A stretch of DNA of 7,127 bases, from NCBI RefSeq assembly GCF_003438495.1, contig NZ_QSSH01000053.1:1-7127 (forward strand). The letters run 5' to 3'. Shown here piece by piece: positions 1 through 6,996 of the stretch. The translations under genes were made by a program, and so were the position numbers. The notes under the pieces are model-generated. The model made no database searches. It was given only the letters and a program-made list of their open reading frames with translations, and was not told where the DNA came from. Numbering within the stretch: the first letter of the stretch is position 1; each line of letters begins with the position of its first letter. The stretch is from Collinsella sp. TF05-9AC (GTDB lineage: Bacteria > Actinomycetota > Coriobacteriia > Coriobacteriales > Coriobacteriaceae).

Positions 1-14
1 GTTCCGCACGCAAA

Positions 15-37
15 GAAGGCCACTTAATGTGGCCTTC
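15..37 (-). terminator. Probable terminator of the acpS-to-tsaD operon
   Basis: A perfect 9-bp inverted repeat (GAAGGCCAC / GTGGCCTTC) encloses a 5-base AT loop at 24-28. A second short pairing (GCAA 10-13 with TTGC 41-44) could lengthen the stem across an internal mismatch. It lies about 70 bases after the stop codon of the tsaB-rimI-tsaD gene, where a terminator is expected. Read on the minus strand, the stem is followed only by a short TTT stretch, so the U-tract is weak. The hairpin is nearly symmetric and might also act on transcripts arriving from the other side. Confidence 0.65.
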
Positions 38-74
38 GTCTTGCGCAGGACTGTAGAGCAGGAAACCTTATATC

Positions 75-96
75 CGGCCCCTCCGTCCGGGGACCG
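75..96 (-). other. GC-rich stem-loop in the 3' untranslated region
   Basis: CGGCCCC at 75-81 can pair with GGGG and CCG at 89-96, with one bulged base at 93 and a 7-base loop. It lies between the last stop codon and the terminator-like hairpin. No U-tract follows it on the minus strand, so it is not a terminator by itself. It could protect the mRNA 3' end or be chance pairing in GC-rich sequence. Confidence 0.25.
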
Positions 97-107
97 CGCC
101 GTACCAG

Positions 108-2492
108 CTACAGCGTCATGTTCGGATCGGCGTCGACATCGAACGGCGAGATTTCACCTCGGTCGAATTTACGGCGAGCGACCTCCGCGATCATGGCTGC
201 GTTATCGGTACAGGCAGACAAGGGCGGCACCGTTACGCGAATCCCCTGACGCCCAAGCTTCTTGATCATCATCTCGCGCAGATGCGGGTTGGCCGAGACG
301 CCGCCACCGATGCAGTATTCCTTGCATCCGGTAGCGTGCAGTGCGTTTTTGGCCTTCTTGTACTGCACGTCAAAGACAGCTGCCTCAAACGAAGCCGCCA
401 GATCGGGAAGGTGAATCGTGCGCCCGGCCTTGGTCTCCTGTTCAATGTAGAGCGTCACAGCGGTTTTAAGGCCCGAAAGCGAGAAGCGATAGTCTCCCCT
501 GCTGTTAAGCGCACGGGGGAAATCGATCGCGCGGGGATTGCCCGTCTCGGCCAGCTTGGAGATGATGGGGCCACCGGGATAGCCCAGACCCAACGCCTTG
601 GCTACCTTGTCGAAGGCCTCGCCCACAGCATCATCGAGTGTCTCACCAAGTACCTCGTAGTCGCCCCATGCCTTCACGTGCACGAGCATGGTGTGCCCGC
701 CCGAGACGAGCGTGAAGATGAACGGCGGCTTGAGGTCGGGCTGCGCTAGCAAGTTGGCAAACAGGTGCCCCTCCAGATGGTTGACGCACACGAGCGGCTT
801 GCCGGCAGCGTAGGCAAAGCCTTTGGCGAAGGCGACGCCAACCACGAGCGCGCCCACCAGGCCCGGACCCTGTGTCACGCCCACGGCGGCAAGCTCGCTG
901 GGGGCAATGGCTCCACCCTCAAGACCAAGCGATGCTGCGGCATCCTCAAGCGCCGCATCCACTACACTCACGATAACCTCAACGTGCTTGCGCGAAGCGA
1001 TCTCGGGCACTACGCCGCCAAAACGGGCATGGAAATCAATCTGTGTCGACACCTGGTTGGCCAGCATATTGCCATCCGCATCGATAATCGCCACGGCCGT
1101 CTCGTCGCAGGAACTCTCGATAGCGAGCACTAGGCGGCGGCGCTCAATTTCGGCTCGCTCCCCCTCGGAGCGCCCAGGCGCAGGCAGCGGCCATACGCGC
1201 TGCTCTGCCGCCGTCGGCTCGGGCGAAGCATTGTCGACCGGAAGCACGAGGGGCAGCGGAGCCGTCATGACGATGGCATCCTTGCCGGCACCATAGTAGC
1301 CGCGGCGCCATCCTGCCTCGGTAAAGCCCAGAGCGTTATAAAGCGCGATCGCTCCCTCGTTGCCGTCCTCGACCTCGAGCGAAGCCGTGGTGCAGCCGAG
1401 CATCTGGGCATCATAGCTCACATGCGACAGCAGCTTGCGGGCAATGCCCTCACGGCGATGTGCCGGGTCGACGGCGACATCCAGAATCTGCACATCACCG
1501 TCCACGACCATACCGCCGGCAAGGCCCAGCAGCTTGCCGTCGTCGTGTGCCACCCACCAACTACGCGGCGCAGCGACGTCCTCGCCCAGTTCGGACAGGA
1601 ACATGCCCGGCGTCCACGCCTCGTGTCCGGCACCTTCAAAGCAGGCAGCCTCTAGCGCGCTCGCGCCCTCGGCATCCGCCGCGCCCATGGGACGGAACTG
1701 CAGATGACGACCGGCGAGCTCATCAGCAACGCCCGTAATTTCGCTCTGCGCACTCTCGGCAAGACCAAGACGCTTGCGCTCGTTTTCCTCGGCATCCGAA
1801 AGGCGCGTGTAAATCGGCAGGACGCGAGCCGGATCGCCGTCACCCGCAGCGTGCGCGAGCAGCAAGCCCTCGCCCGAAGGCCACCACAGGTCGCGCTCCA
1901 CACAGCGAGCGGTCTCGTCCCCACCCAGCAGCTTGCCATAGCGCACGAGACCGTCACCGGTCAGCTGAACCTGATCCCAGCCCGCGGTCTGACGCCACTC
2001 ATCAAGCGCCACGGCGGCCTTGACCACGTGTTCGCGCTCAAATTGACGCTCGGGGCCCTCATCGACCAGCATATACAGCGCCGGATATACCTCACCGCGC
2101 ATAGCATCGGCCAAGATACCAAGCTTGCCGCGCACGCCAGCCTTCCACGCCGTCCAAGCGCAAGCGTCAAGCGTTGACACGCCCAGCAGCGGAACATTGG
2201 CACCACGTGCGAGGCCCTTGGCAGTGGAGATGCCGATGCGCACACCCGTAAACGACCCCGGGCCGCGGCCGACCACGTAGCAACCAACATCGCTGCGATC
2301 CAGACCGGCTTGAGCCAGCACACCATCAACGGTATTCACGAGCTCAACGTTGGCGTGACGGCGACACATGTGGTCGCCACTCACGAGCTTCGTCTCGCCC
2401 GTCTGTCTATCAATCCAACTTGCCGCGCAGGCAAGCATGTCGGTCGAGGTATCGAGCGCCACCACCAGCGCGTTGTCGTTATGCAAGCTCAT
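108..2492 (-). CDS. tsaB-rimI-tsaD: Triple-fusion TsaB-RimI-TsaD protein (t6A synthesis and S18 N-acetyltransferase)
   Basis: A 794-residue protein of three complete enzymes. Residues about 8-240 are TsaB: DTS at 14-16, GRGPGSFTGVRIG at 75-87, PIYTR at 226-230. Residues about 264-413 are a RimI-type GNAT acetyltransferase: acetyl-CoA loop RREGIA at 346-351, then E373 and Y385, which match by spacing the catalytic Glu103 and Tyr115 of Salmonella RimI. Residues about 452-794 are TsaD: metal ligands H572 and H576 in NHLEGH, SGGHT at 597-601, GGGVSAN at 729-735, and D763 in CTDNAAMIA as the third ligand. TsaD transfers threonylcarbamoyl from threonylcarbamoyl-AMP to A37 of ANN-decoding tRNAs; TsaB is its partner; RimI acetylates the N-terminus of ribosomal protein S18. 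All parts have normal stand-alone length. A Pro/Glu/Arg-rich linker (about 414-451) joins RimI to TsaD. The ATG at 2492 overlaps tsaE by 14 bases and has only a weak ribosome site; an in-frame TTG at 2510 with GGAG upstream is an alternative that adds six residues. Confidence 0.95.
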   Translation of the reverse strand: MSLHNDNALVVALDTSTDMLACAASWIDRQTGETKLVSGDHMCRRHANVELVNTVDGVLAQAGLDRSDVGCYVVGRGPGSFTGVRIGISTAKGLARGANVPLLGVSTLDACAWTAWKAGVRGKLGILADAMRGEVYPALYMLVDEGPERQFEREHVVKAAVALDEWRQTAGWDQVQLTGDGLVRYGKLLGGDETARCVERDLWWPSGEGLLLAHAAGDGDPARVLPIYTRLSDAEENERKRLGLAESAQSEITGVADELAGRHLQFRPMGAADAEGASALEAACFEGAGHEAWTPGMFLSELGEDVAAPRSWWVAHDDGKLLGLAGGMVVDGDVQILDVAVDPAHRREGIARKLLSHVSYDAQMLGCTTASLEVEDGNEGAIALYNALGFTEAGWRRGYYGAGKDAIVMTAPLPLVLPVDNASPEPTAAEQRVWPLPAPGRSEGERAEIERRRLVLAIESSCDETAVAIIDADGNMLANQVSTQIDFHARFGGVVPEIASRKHVEVIVSVVDAALEDAAASLGLEGGAIAPSELAAVGVTQGPGLVGALVVGVAFAKGFAYAAGKPLVCVNHLEGHLFANLLAQPDLKPPFIFTLVSGGHTMLVHVKAWGDYEVLGETLDDAVGEAFDKVAKALGLGYPGGPIISKLAETGNPRAIDFPRALNSRGDYRFSLSGLKTAVTLYIEQETKAGRTIHLPDLAASFEAAVFDVQYKKAKNALHATGCKEYCIGGGVSANPHLREMMIKKLGRQGIRVTVPPLSACTDNAAMIAEVARRKFDRGEISPFDVDADPNMTL

Positions 2493-2985
2493 CTTGTACA
2501 GCCTTATCAATCAAATGGGAAAGCTCCATTGCGCGGTCACCGTGCGCCTCGAGCGTTATCGTTCGCACATCGCTGTCGCCCTCATCACGCTTGAGCGTCA
2601 CCGAAAGATACTCATCCGTCAGCTCGTCCTGGAATTGTTCGCCCCATTCCAGCAGGCAAGCACCCTCATAGCCCAGCACATCGAAAATGCCCGTATCCTC
2701 GAGCTCGTAGGCATGCTCCAGGCGGTATAGATCAAAGTGAAACAGCGGAATACGACCTTGATCGTGAACGGCCATGAGCGCAAACGTAGGGCTCGTAACC
2801 ATATGCCCATCGCCCAGCCCGCGCGAGACGCCCTTGGTAAAGTGAGTTTTGCCCACTCCCAGGCCACCGGTCAGGATGAGCACATCGCCGTCCTCAAGGC
2901 ACGGTGCAATTAGCTCGCCAAAGTACTCCGTATCGGCAGCGCAAGTCGTTTTGTAAGTACCTACCCCCAGGCGCTCCAGGGACAT
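2479..2985 (-). CDS. tsaE: TsaE, ATPase of the tRNA t6A37 threonylcarbamoylation complex
   Basis: A 168-residue P-loop protein of the TsaE (YjeE) family, slightly longer than the usual about 150. TsaE binds the TsaB-TsaD dimer and hydrolyses ATP, which the bacterial t6A system needs for repeated turnover. Visible motifs: Walker A GGLGVGKT at 40-47, SPTF at 65-68, HFDLYRL at 83-89 and the hallmark EWGE at 113-116. The Walker A differs from the common GDLGAGKTT form, with Gly in place of Asp and His after the Lys-Thr pair. The start is the ATG at 2985, with AAGGAG at 2991-2996 five bases upstream. It begins 12 bases after udg stops, and its own 3' end overlaps the ATG start of the TsaB domain, so the two are probably translationally coupled. 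Having tsaE, tsaB and tsaD together leaves only TsaC/Sua5 missing from the pathway in this window. Confidence 0.95.
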   Translation of the reverse strand: MSLERLGVGTYKTTCAADTEYFGELIAPCLEDGDVLILTGGLGVGKTHFTKGVSRGLGDGHMVTSPTFALMAVHDQGRIPLFHFDLYRLEHAYELEDTGIFDVLGYEGACLLEWGEQFQDELTDEYLSVTLKRDEGDSDVRTITLEAHGDRAMELSHLIDKAVQDELA

Positions 2986-2997
2986 ATATGCTCCTTA

Positions 2998-3618
2998 TTA
3001 TTCCGAGGCGTCCTCTGGTGCGGGATGTCGCTCCAGATAGTCGCCCAGCATCTTAAAGTCTTCCTCCAGCAGCTCCTGCCACGCCGGATTGCGCAGCGCT
3101 GCTGCCGGATGGAACGTGGGCATTACTACAAAATGCCCCATCTGGTGGAACCTGCCGCGCAGCTTAGTAATGCCAATCTCGGTCTTAAGCACAAAGTGCG
3201 TCGCGGGGTTGCCGAGCGTCACGATAATATCGGGCCAGATGCTTCGAATCTGCTCACGCAAAAACGGCGAGCAAGCCAGCACTTCCTCGGGACGCGGATT
3301 GCGGTTTCCCGGCGGGCGGCACTTAAGCACGTTGGCAATGTAGACGTCTTCGCGTTTGAGGCCCGCCAGCGACAAAATGCCGTTGAGGTCCTCGCCTGCC
3401 GCCCCCACAAAGGGCTCGCCCTGCAAATCCTCATTGCGGCCCGGCGCCTCACCAATAAACATCACGCGAGCGCGGGGGTTTCCCACGCCAAACACGATAT
3501 TGTGACGCGACTGGTAGAGCTGGCAGAGGTGACAATCGCCCAGAACGGCCTCAATTTCCTCGAGTGCGACCTCACGTGGTGCCTGATGGGTATGGCCGGG
3601 GATGTGCATGACGCCCAT
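2998..3618 (-). CDS. udg: Family 4 uracil-DNA glycosylase with iron-sulfur cluster
   Basis: A 206-residue family 4 (UdgA, SPO1 polymerase-like) uracil-DNA glycosylase, which removes uracil arising from cytosine deamination or misincorporation and starts base excision repair. Motif 1 is GEAPGRNED at 57-65, followed by GEPFVGAAG at 67-75; motif 2 is HPAA at 170-173. Four cysteines, C29, C32, C100 and C116, have the spacing expected for the family's 4Fe-4S cluster. The KCRPPGNRNP stretch (99-108) is also typical. The start is the ATG at 3618: AGGAG lies five bases upstream and overlaps the TAG stop of alr. Methionine 4 is a less likely start. Gaps are 8 bases to alr and 12 to tsaE, so it is a full operon member, although I know of no functional link to its neighbours and it interrupts the usual alr-tsaE adjacency. 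Confidence 0.93.
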   Translation of the reverse strand: MGVMHIPGHTHQAPREVALEEIEAVLGDCHLCQLYQSRHNIVFGVGNPRARVMFIGEAPGRNEDLQGEPFVGAAGEDLNGILSLAGLKREDVYIANVLKCRPPGNRNPRPEEVLACSPFLREQIRSIWPDIIVTLGNPATHFVLKTEIGITKLRGRFHQMGHFVVMPTFHPAAALRNPAWQELLEEDFKMLGDYLERHPAPEDASE

Positions 3619-3626
3619 AGCGGCTC

Positions 3627-4772
3627 CTACACGTAGACCTTGTCGAGACGCATGCCAAAGCCGCAGGCGACCTCGTAGTTAATCGTTCCACGCAGTCGGG
3701 CCATCTCGTCCATAGTGATCTCGGCATCGCCATCGCGGCCGACAATGATTATCTCGTCACCATACTCGGCCTCGGGAATCTCGTGTGCCGGGTTGGACTG
3801 AATGGCGACCATAAACTGGTCCATGCAGATATTGCCAACCTGATGCACACGCTCGCCGCGATACAGCACATCCATACGATTGGAAAGCGTACGCGATAGG
3901 CCATCGGCATAACCGATCGGCAGCGTGCAGATCTGAACGCGCGTACGCGGTACGCGGTAGGTAAAACCGTAGCCCACGCCCTCACCCATCGCAGGGTGTG
4001 CCACGCGCGTCACACGCGCATGGACGCTCATAACGGGATCAAGCTGCATCACGCGGCCACTCAGCTCGCACGGCTGCATGCCATACAAGCCAACGCCGGC
4101 GCGGATCATATCAAAATGCATCGAGGGGTCGAGCATCGAGGACGGCGTGTTGGCGCAGTGCACGATACCGCACTCAAAACCCGCATCCTTAATGGCCTGA
4201 ACGGCCTCGGTAAAGCGCTGACACTGCAGCTTGTAGTCCCAGCCCGAAGGTTCATCGGCCGTGGCGAAGTGCGTAAATACGCCGTCGCACTGAATACCGC
4301 GATGGAAATTTATACCGCGGACAAAGTCGAGCACCTGCGTGTAGTGAACGCCGATACGATTCATGCCCGTCTCGATGGCGAGATGATACTTGCCCACTTT
4401 GCCCGCCGCGACGGCACATTCGCCATACGCAAGAGCAAAGTCAGACGTATAGACCGAAGGCATGATATCAAACTCGAGCAACGTCGGAATGGCCTCGATA
4501 GGCGGCTCGCTTAGGATGAGGATGGGTTTCGTAATCCCGCCCTGTCGGAGCTCAACGCCCTCGTTAACCGTCGCCACGGCAAACATGTCGGCACCGGCCG
4601 AATACATGATCTTGGCGCACTCAACAGCTCCATGGCCATAAGCATCGGCCTTGACCACGCAGCACAGGCGCTGACGTGGATTCAGCAAGTTCTTATAGGC
4701 CCTCGTGTTGCGACGGAGCGCCCCGCGGTCGATCTCGACCCAGGACCAGCGCGTCAAATCGGCTTTATTCAT
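3627..4772 (-). CDS. alr: Alanine racemase
   Basis: A 381-residue PLP-dependent fold-type III alanine racemase, converting L-alanine to D-alanine for peptidoglycan. The PLP lysine is K41 in VVKADAYGHG (39-48). Other landmarks: ETGMNRIG at 134-141 with the substrate-side R139; MIRAGVGLYG at 222-231 with R224 facing the pyridine nitrogen; the GVGYGFTY segment at 265-272, where Y268 should be the second catalytic base; and NICMDQ at 314-319. An N-terminal barrel (about 10-240) and C-terminal beta domain (about 245-381) are both complete. The position matching the carbamylated Lys129 of the Geobacillus enzyme appears to be A132. It starts at the ATG only two bases after the nnr stop, with no strong Shine-Dalgarno (a GGAT lies upstream), so translation probably depends on ribosomes finishing nnr. 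Confidence 0.96.
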   Translation of the reverse strand: MNKADLTRWSWVEIDRGALRRNTRAYKNLLNPRQRLCCVVKADAYGHGAVECAKIMYSAGADMFAVATVNEGVELRQGGITKPILILSEPPIEAIPTLLEFDIMPSVYTSDFALAYGECAVAAGKVGKYHLAIETGMNRIGVHYTQVLDFVRGINFHRGIQCDGVFTHFATADEPSGWDYKLQCQRFTEAVQAIKDAGFECGIVHCANTPSSMLDPSMHFDMIRAGVGLYGMQPCELSGRVMQLDPVMSVHARVTRVAHPAMGEGVGYGFTYRVPRTRVQICTLPIGYADGLSRTLSNRMDVLYRGERVHQVGNICMDQFMVAIQSNPAHEIPEAEYGDEIIIVGRDGDAEITMDEMARLRGTINYEVACGFGMRLDKVYV

Positions 4773-4774
4773 GA

Positions 4775-6391
4775 TTAGTCATCCGACCCTTCGTCCATGA
4801 TTCCCAGATCTTCGAGCGCATCCTTTGCCGCCAGTTCCATGGCCGGACCGATCAAGTCGATAAGATCGGTCGCGATGACGCTCTTCTCACCATACTCCGT
4901 CGCCGCGGCAAAACCGGCGTAGCTGTGAAGTGCGACGGCGTACGAATACAGCAACTCCCAACGATCCATCTCGTCGCGCATGGTGGCAAGCGTGCCGGCC
5001 AAAATACCCGCGAGGACATCACCCGAACCGGCAGTTGCCAGAGAAGCCGGACCCGAGAGCGGCAGCAGCACACGCTCAACGCCACAGATAGCCGTCGTCG
5101 GCCCCTTGGCAATGACCACCAGATTGTCAGAGCCTGCAGCCCAGACAACCTTCTGCGCGGCTGCAATCGCAGTACCAAGGTCGTTCACCTCGTCACCGGC
5201 AACCAGACGCGAAAGTTCACGATAGTGCGGCGTCATAACCAACGGCTGCTCGCGACGATACATCTCGGGATTACTATCAATACCGTCAATGGCAATCTTA
5301 GCAAGGCAGTTGAGTGCATCGGCGTCCAAGATAAGCGGCACATCAAGCTCGAGCAAGCCCGAAACCACCTGCATAGCGCCGGCAGATGTCGTCATACCGG
5401 GACCGCACAGTACACAGCTGTACTTCTTTGCAATCTCGCACACAGTCATGCGCGCAGCGGCGCCAAAGGAGCCGCGGGAATCAGACGGAATAGCAAAGAC
5501 GGGAATCGAAGGAAGTGCCATGCGAATAAGATTGGCGCAGGCGTCAGGAGCCGCGACTGCCACGTAACCAGCACCCGCGCGAGCTGCAGACTTGGCCGCC
5601 ATAATGGCAGCACCAGGATATTGCGCAGATCCGGCGACAATAAGCACAGAGCCACGGGAGTACTTATCGATATTCGTAGGTAGTGGGGCAAAGTAATCAA
5701 CTAAGTCACCGGGCTCGACAATCTCGGCGGCGTGGTCGACATCATCGATGACCTCGTCAAGACGGTCGTAAAGATTACCGCAGATCAAATCGCCAGCATA
5801 CTCAGGACCATCAGCGCTATACAGACCAATCTTGGGCGCAATCATCGTCACCGTATGCTCGGCACGAATGCAGTCGTCATCAACAACGCCCGTCTCGGCA
5901 TTCAGGCCCGAGGGAACATCAATGGATACGACACAATCGGCGCATTCATTGACCGTAGGAATCCAGATGGAGAACGGCGCACGCAGATTTCCGTGGAAAC
6001 CGGTACCAAAAATGGCATCGACAACAACATCGGCCTTATCGATCAAAACCTCGAGTTCGTCACGCGAGGGGCCGACGCAAACGTGCACATCGCGGCCGGC
6101 AGTACGACGAGCAACATGACGTGCCAGAGCAGCAGGAATCTCATCCGGCTCAACCGGAGAAACGATATCCACGTCCACACCCTTATGGCTCAGGATATCG
6201 GCGGCAACCCAACCGTCGCCGCCATTATTACCAAAACCGACCAGAACGAGAACCCGATCGGGATTGAGCTTCAAGACCTCGTTGGCGGCAAACTCACCCG
6301 CTAGCTCCATAAGCTCGGCCTTCGAAGTCCCTTCGCGTTCGATGATATCCTCGAGACGAACGACTTCTTCGGTACTCAAAACCGGTTTCAT
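4775..6391 (-). CDS. nnr: Bifunctional NAD(P)HX epimerase / ADP-dependent NAD(P)HX dehydratase
   Basis: A 538-residue two-domain metabolite-repair enzyme (YjeF family; E. coli relative about 515). The N-terminal NnrE half (about 1-225) interconverts R and S forms of hydrated NAD(P)H. It shows GFGNNGGDGW at 52-61, DAIFGTG at 125-131 and DVPSGLNAETG at 158-168. The C-terminal NnrD half (about 228-525) is ribokinase-like and dehydrates S-NAD(P)HX using ADP. It shows KYSRGSVLIVAGS at 243-255, CGPGM at 329-333, DADALN at 356-361, TPH at 387-389, KGPTT at 429-433 and TAGSGDVLAG at 453-462, with D458 the expected catalytic aspartate. The C-terminus is short and acidic. The ATG directly follows the acpS stop (TAGATG), and AGGAG sits five bases upstream inside the acpS 3' end, so the two genes abut with no gap. 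Confidence 0.95.
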   Translation of the reverse strand: MKPVLSTEEVVRLEDIIEREGTSKAELMELAGEFAANEVLKLNPDRVLVLVGFGNNGGDGWVAADILSHKGVDVDIVSPVEPDEIPAALARHVARRTAGRDVHVCVGPSRDELEVLIDKADVVVDAIFGTGFHGNLRAPFSIWIPTVNECADCVVSIDVPSGLNAETGVVDDDCIRAEHTVTMIAPKIGLYSADGPEYAGDLICGNLYDRLDEVIDDVDHAAEIVEPGDLVDYFAPLPTNIDKYSRGSVLIVAGSAQYPGAAIMAAKSAARAGAGYVAVAAPDACANLIRMALPSIPVFAIPSDSRGSFGAAARMTVCEIAKKYSCVLCGPGMTTSAGAMQVVSGLLELDVPLILDADALNCLAKIAIDGIDSNPEMYRREQPLVMTPHYRELSRLVAGDEVNDLGTAIAAAQKVVWAAGSDNLVVIAKGPTTAICGVERVLLPLSGPASLATAGSGDVLAGILAGTLATMRDEMDRWELLYSYAVALHSYAGFAAATEYGEKSVIATDLIDLIGPAMELAAKDALEDLGIMDEGSDD

Positions 6392-6931
6392 CTATGCTCC
6401 TAGCGTATCTTGCGAAGCATCGCCCAGGTGCTCCGTCAATGCTGAATTCTGCAGCTGCTCAAGCTCATCTAAAACAGAGCGAGCCTCTTTAAATGTCTGC
6501 GCTACGCGTTTCTTGGTGCTCACCTTTTCCTCTTTTGGCTTAGGCCGAGCATCTTCGGTAATCGCGATGGCATTCGCAACGGCCAAGTCTCCTGTAAGCG
6601 TAATGGAAAGAGCGACCTCAACAACACCCAGTTCTTGAGCGATCTCGAGAGCACGGCCCGAAAGCAGCGCCTTCGGTTTGCCGAGTTTATCACGCGTAAC
6701 CGAAACATCCTTGCGACCCACGCCTTGACTAAAACCCGTGCCGAGAGCTTTAAGTACCGCCTCGCGCGAAGCAAAGCGGCTCGCATAGTGAGCAGCGGGA
6801 CGCGATGATGCATCGCAATACGCACGCTCTTCTTCGGTAAACACACGCCGAGCAAACGACGGCGTCTTTTCAAGAATTGATTTCATGCGGGAAATCTCGA
6901 CGATATCAACGCCGATACCAGCTTCAGCCAT
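6392..6931 (-). CDS. acpS: Holo-[acyl-carrier-protein] synthase with C-terminal extension
   Basis: A 179-residue 4'-phosphopantetheinyl transferase, moving phosphopantetheine from CoA to a serine of acyl carrier protein for lipid synthesis. Key motifs are GVDIVEISR at 7-15 (metal-binding D9) and RFASREAVLKALG at 52-64 (E57 and K61), the family RFAxKEA signature with Arg for the usual Lys. The core ends near residue 127, as in normal AcpS. About 50 further residues follow, first Lys/Glu-rich (130-142), then predicted helical with a leucine-rich stretch (144-167). The late motif, usually SLSHT, reads SITLT at 109-113, so the common His is absent. The ATG at 6931 is chosen because GGAGGT lies four bases upstream; a GTG two codons earlier would overlap that site. 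It is the first gene after the promoters. Confidence 0.93.
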   Translation of the reverse strand: MAEAGIGVDIVEISRMKSILEKTPSFARRVFTEEERAYCDASSRPAAHYASRFASREAVLKALGTGFSQGVGRKDVSVTRDKLGKPKALLSGRALEIAQELGVVEVALSITLTGDLAVANAIAITEDARPKPKEEKVSTKKRVAQTFKEARSVLDELEQLQNSALTEHLGDASQDTLGA

Positions 6932-6935
6932 GTTC

Positions 6936-6941
6936 ACCTCC
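6936..6941 (-). promoter_or_regulatory. Strong ribosome binding site that fixes the acpS start
   Basis: The minus strand reads GGAGGTGAACATG. GGAGGT is a near-consensus Shine-Dalgarno, and the ATG at 6931 follows at a usable distance. The in-frame GTG at 6937-6935 overlaps the site itself, so it is unlikely to be the start. Confidence 0.8.
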
Positions 6942-6960
6942 AGATCGCACAGACTAAGTT

Positions 6961-6990
6961 ATTGTAGCCCGTTCACAGAAGATGCGACAA
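6961..6990 (-). promoter_or_regulatory. Proximal promoter of the operon
   Basis: On the minus strand TTGTCG (6990-6985) and TACAAT (6966-6961) are separated by 18 bases. They match the sigma-70-type consensus at 4 of 6 and 5 of 6 positions. Transcription would start near 6954, giving a leader of about 23 bases that includes the Shine-Dalgarno. It sits in the only real intergenic gap upstream of the operon. Confidence 0.55.
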
Positions 6991-6996
6991 ACGAGG

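Noticed and set aside
1139..1253. A sequencing error or lost stop codon joining separate rimI and tsaD genes
   Set aside because: The linker is in frame with no remnant start or ribosome site that I can see, and the TsaB-RimI junction is equally smooth, so a true fusion is more likely.
282..2177. Several long plus-strand reading frames opposite the fusion gene
   Set aside because: They are antisense to a gene with clear family motifs, show no recognisable domain, overlap one another in different frames, and are common in GC-rich DNA.
4925..5683. A 252-codon plus-strand reading frame opposite nnr
   Set aside because: It is wholly antisense to the conserved NnrD and NnrE domains, its translation is low-complexity and rich in Arg, His and Thr, and no domain is recognisable.
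6935..6937. GTG as the start of acpS
   Set aside because: It overlaps the GGAGGT Shine-Dalgarno; the ATG two codons later is correctly placed.
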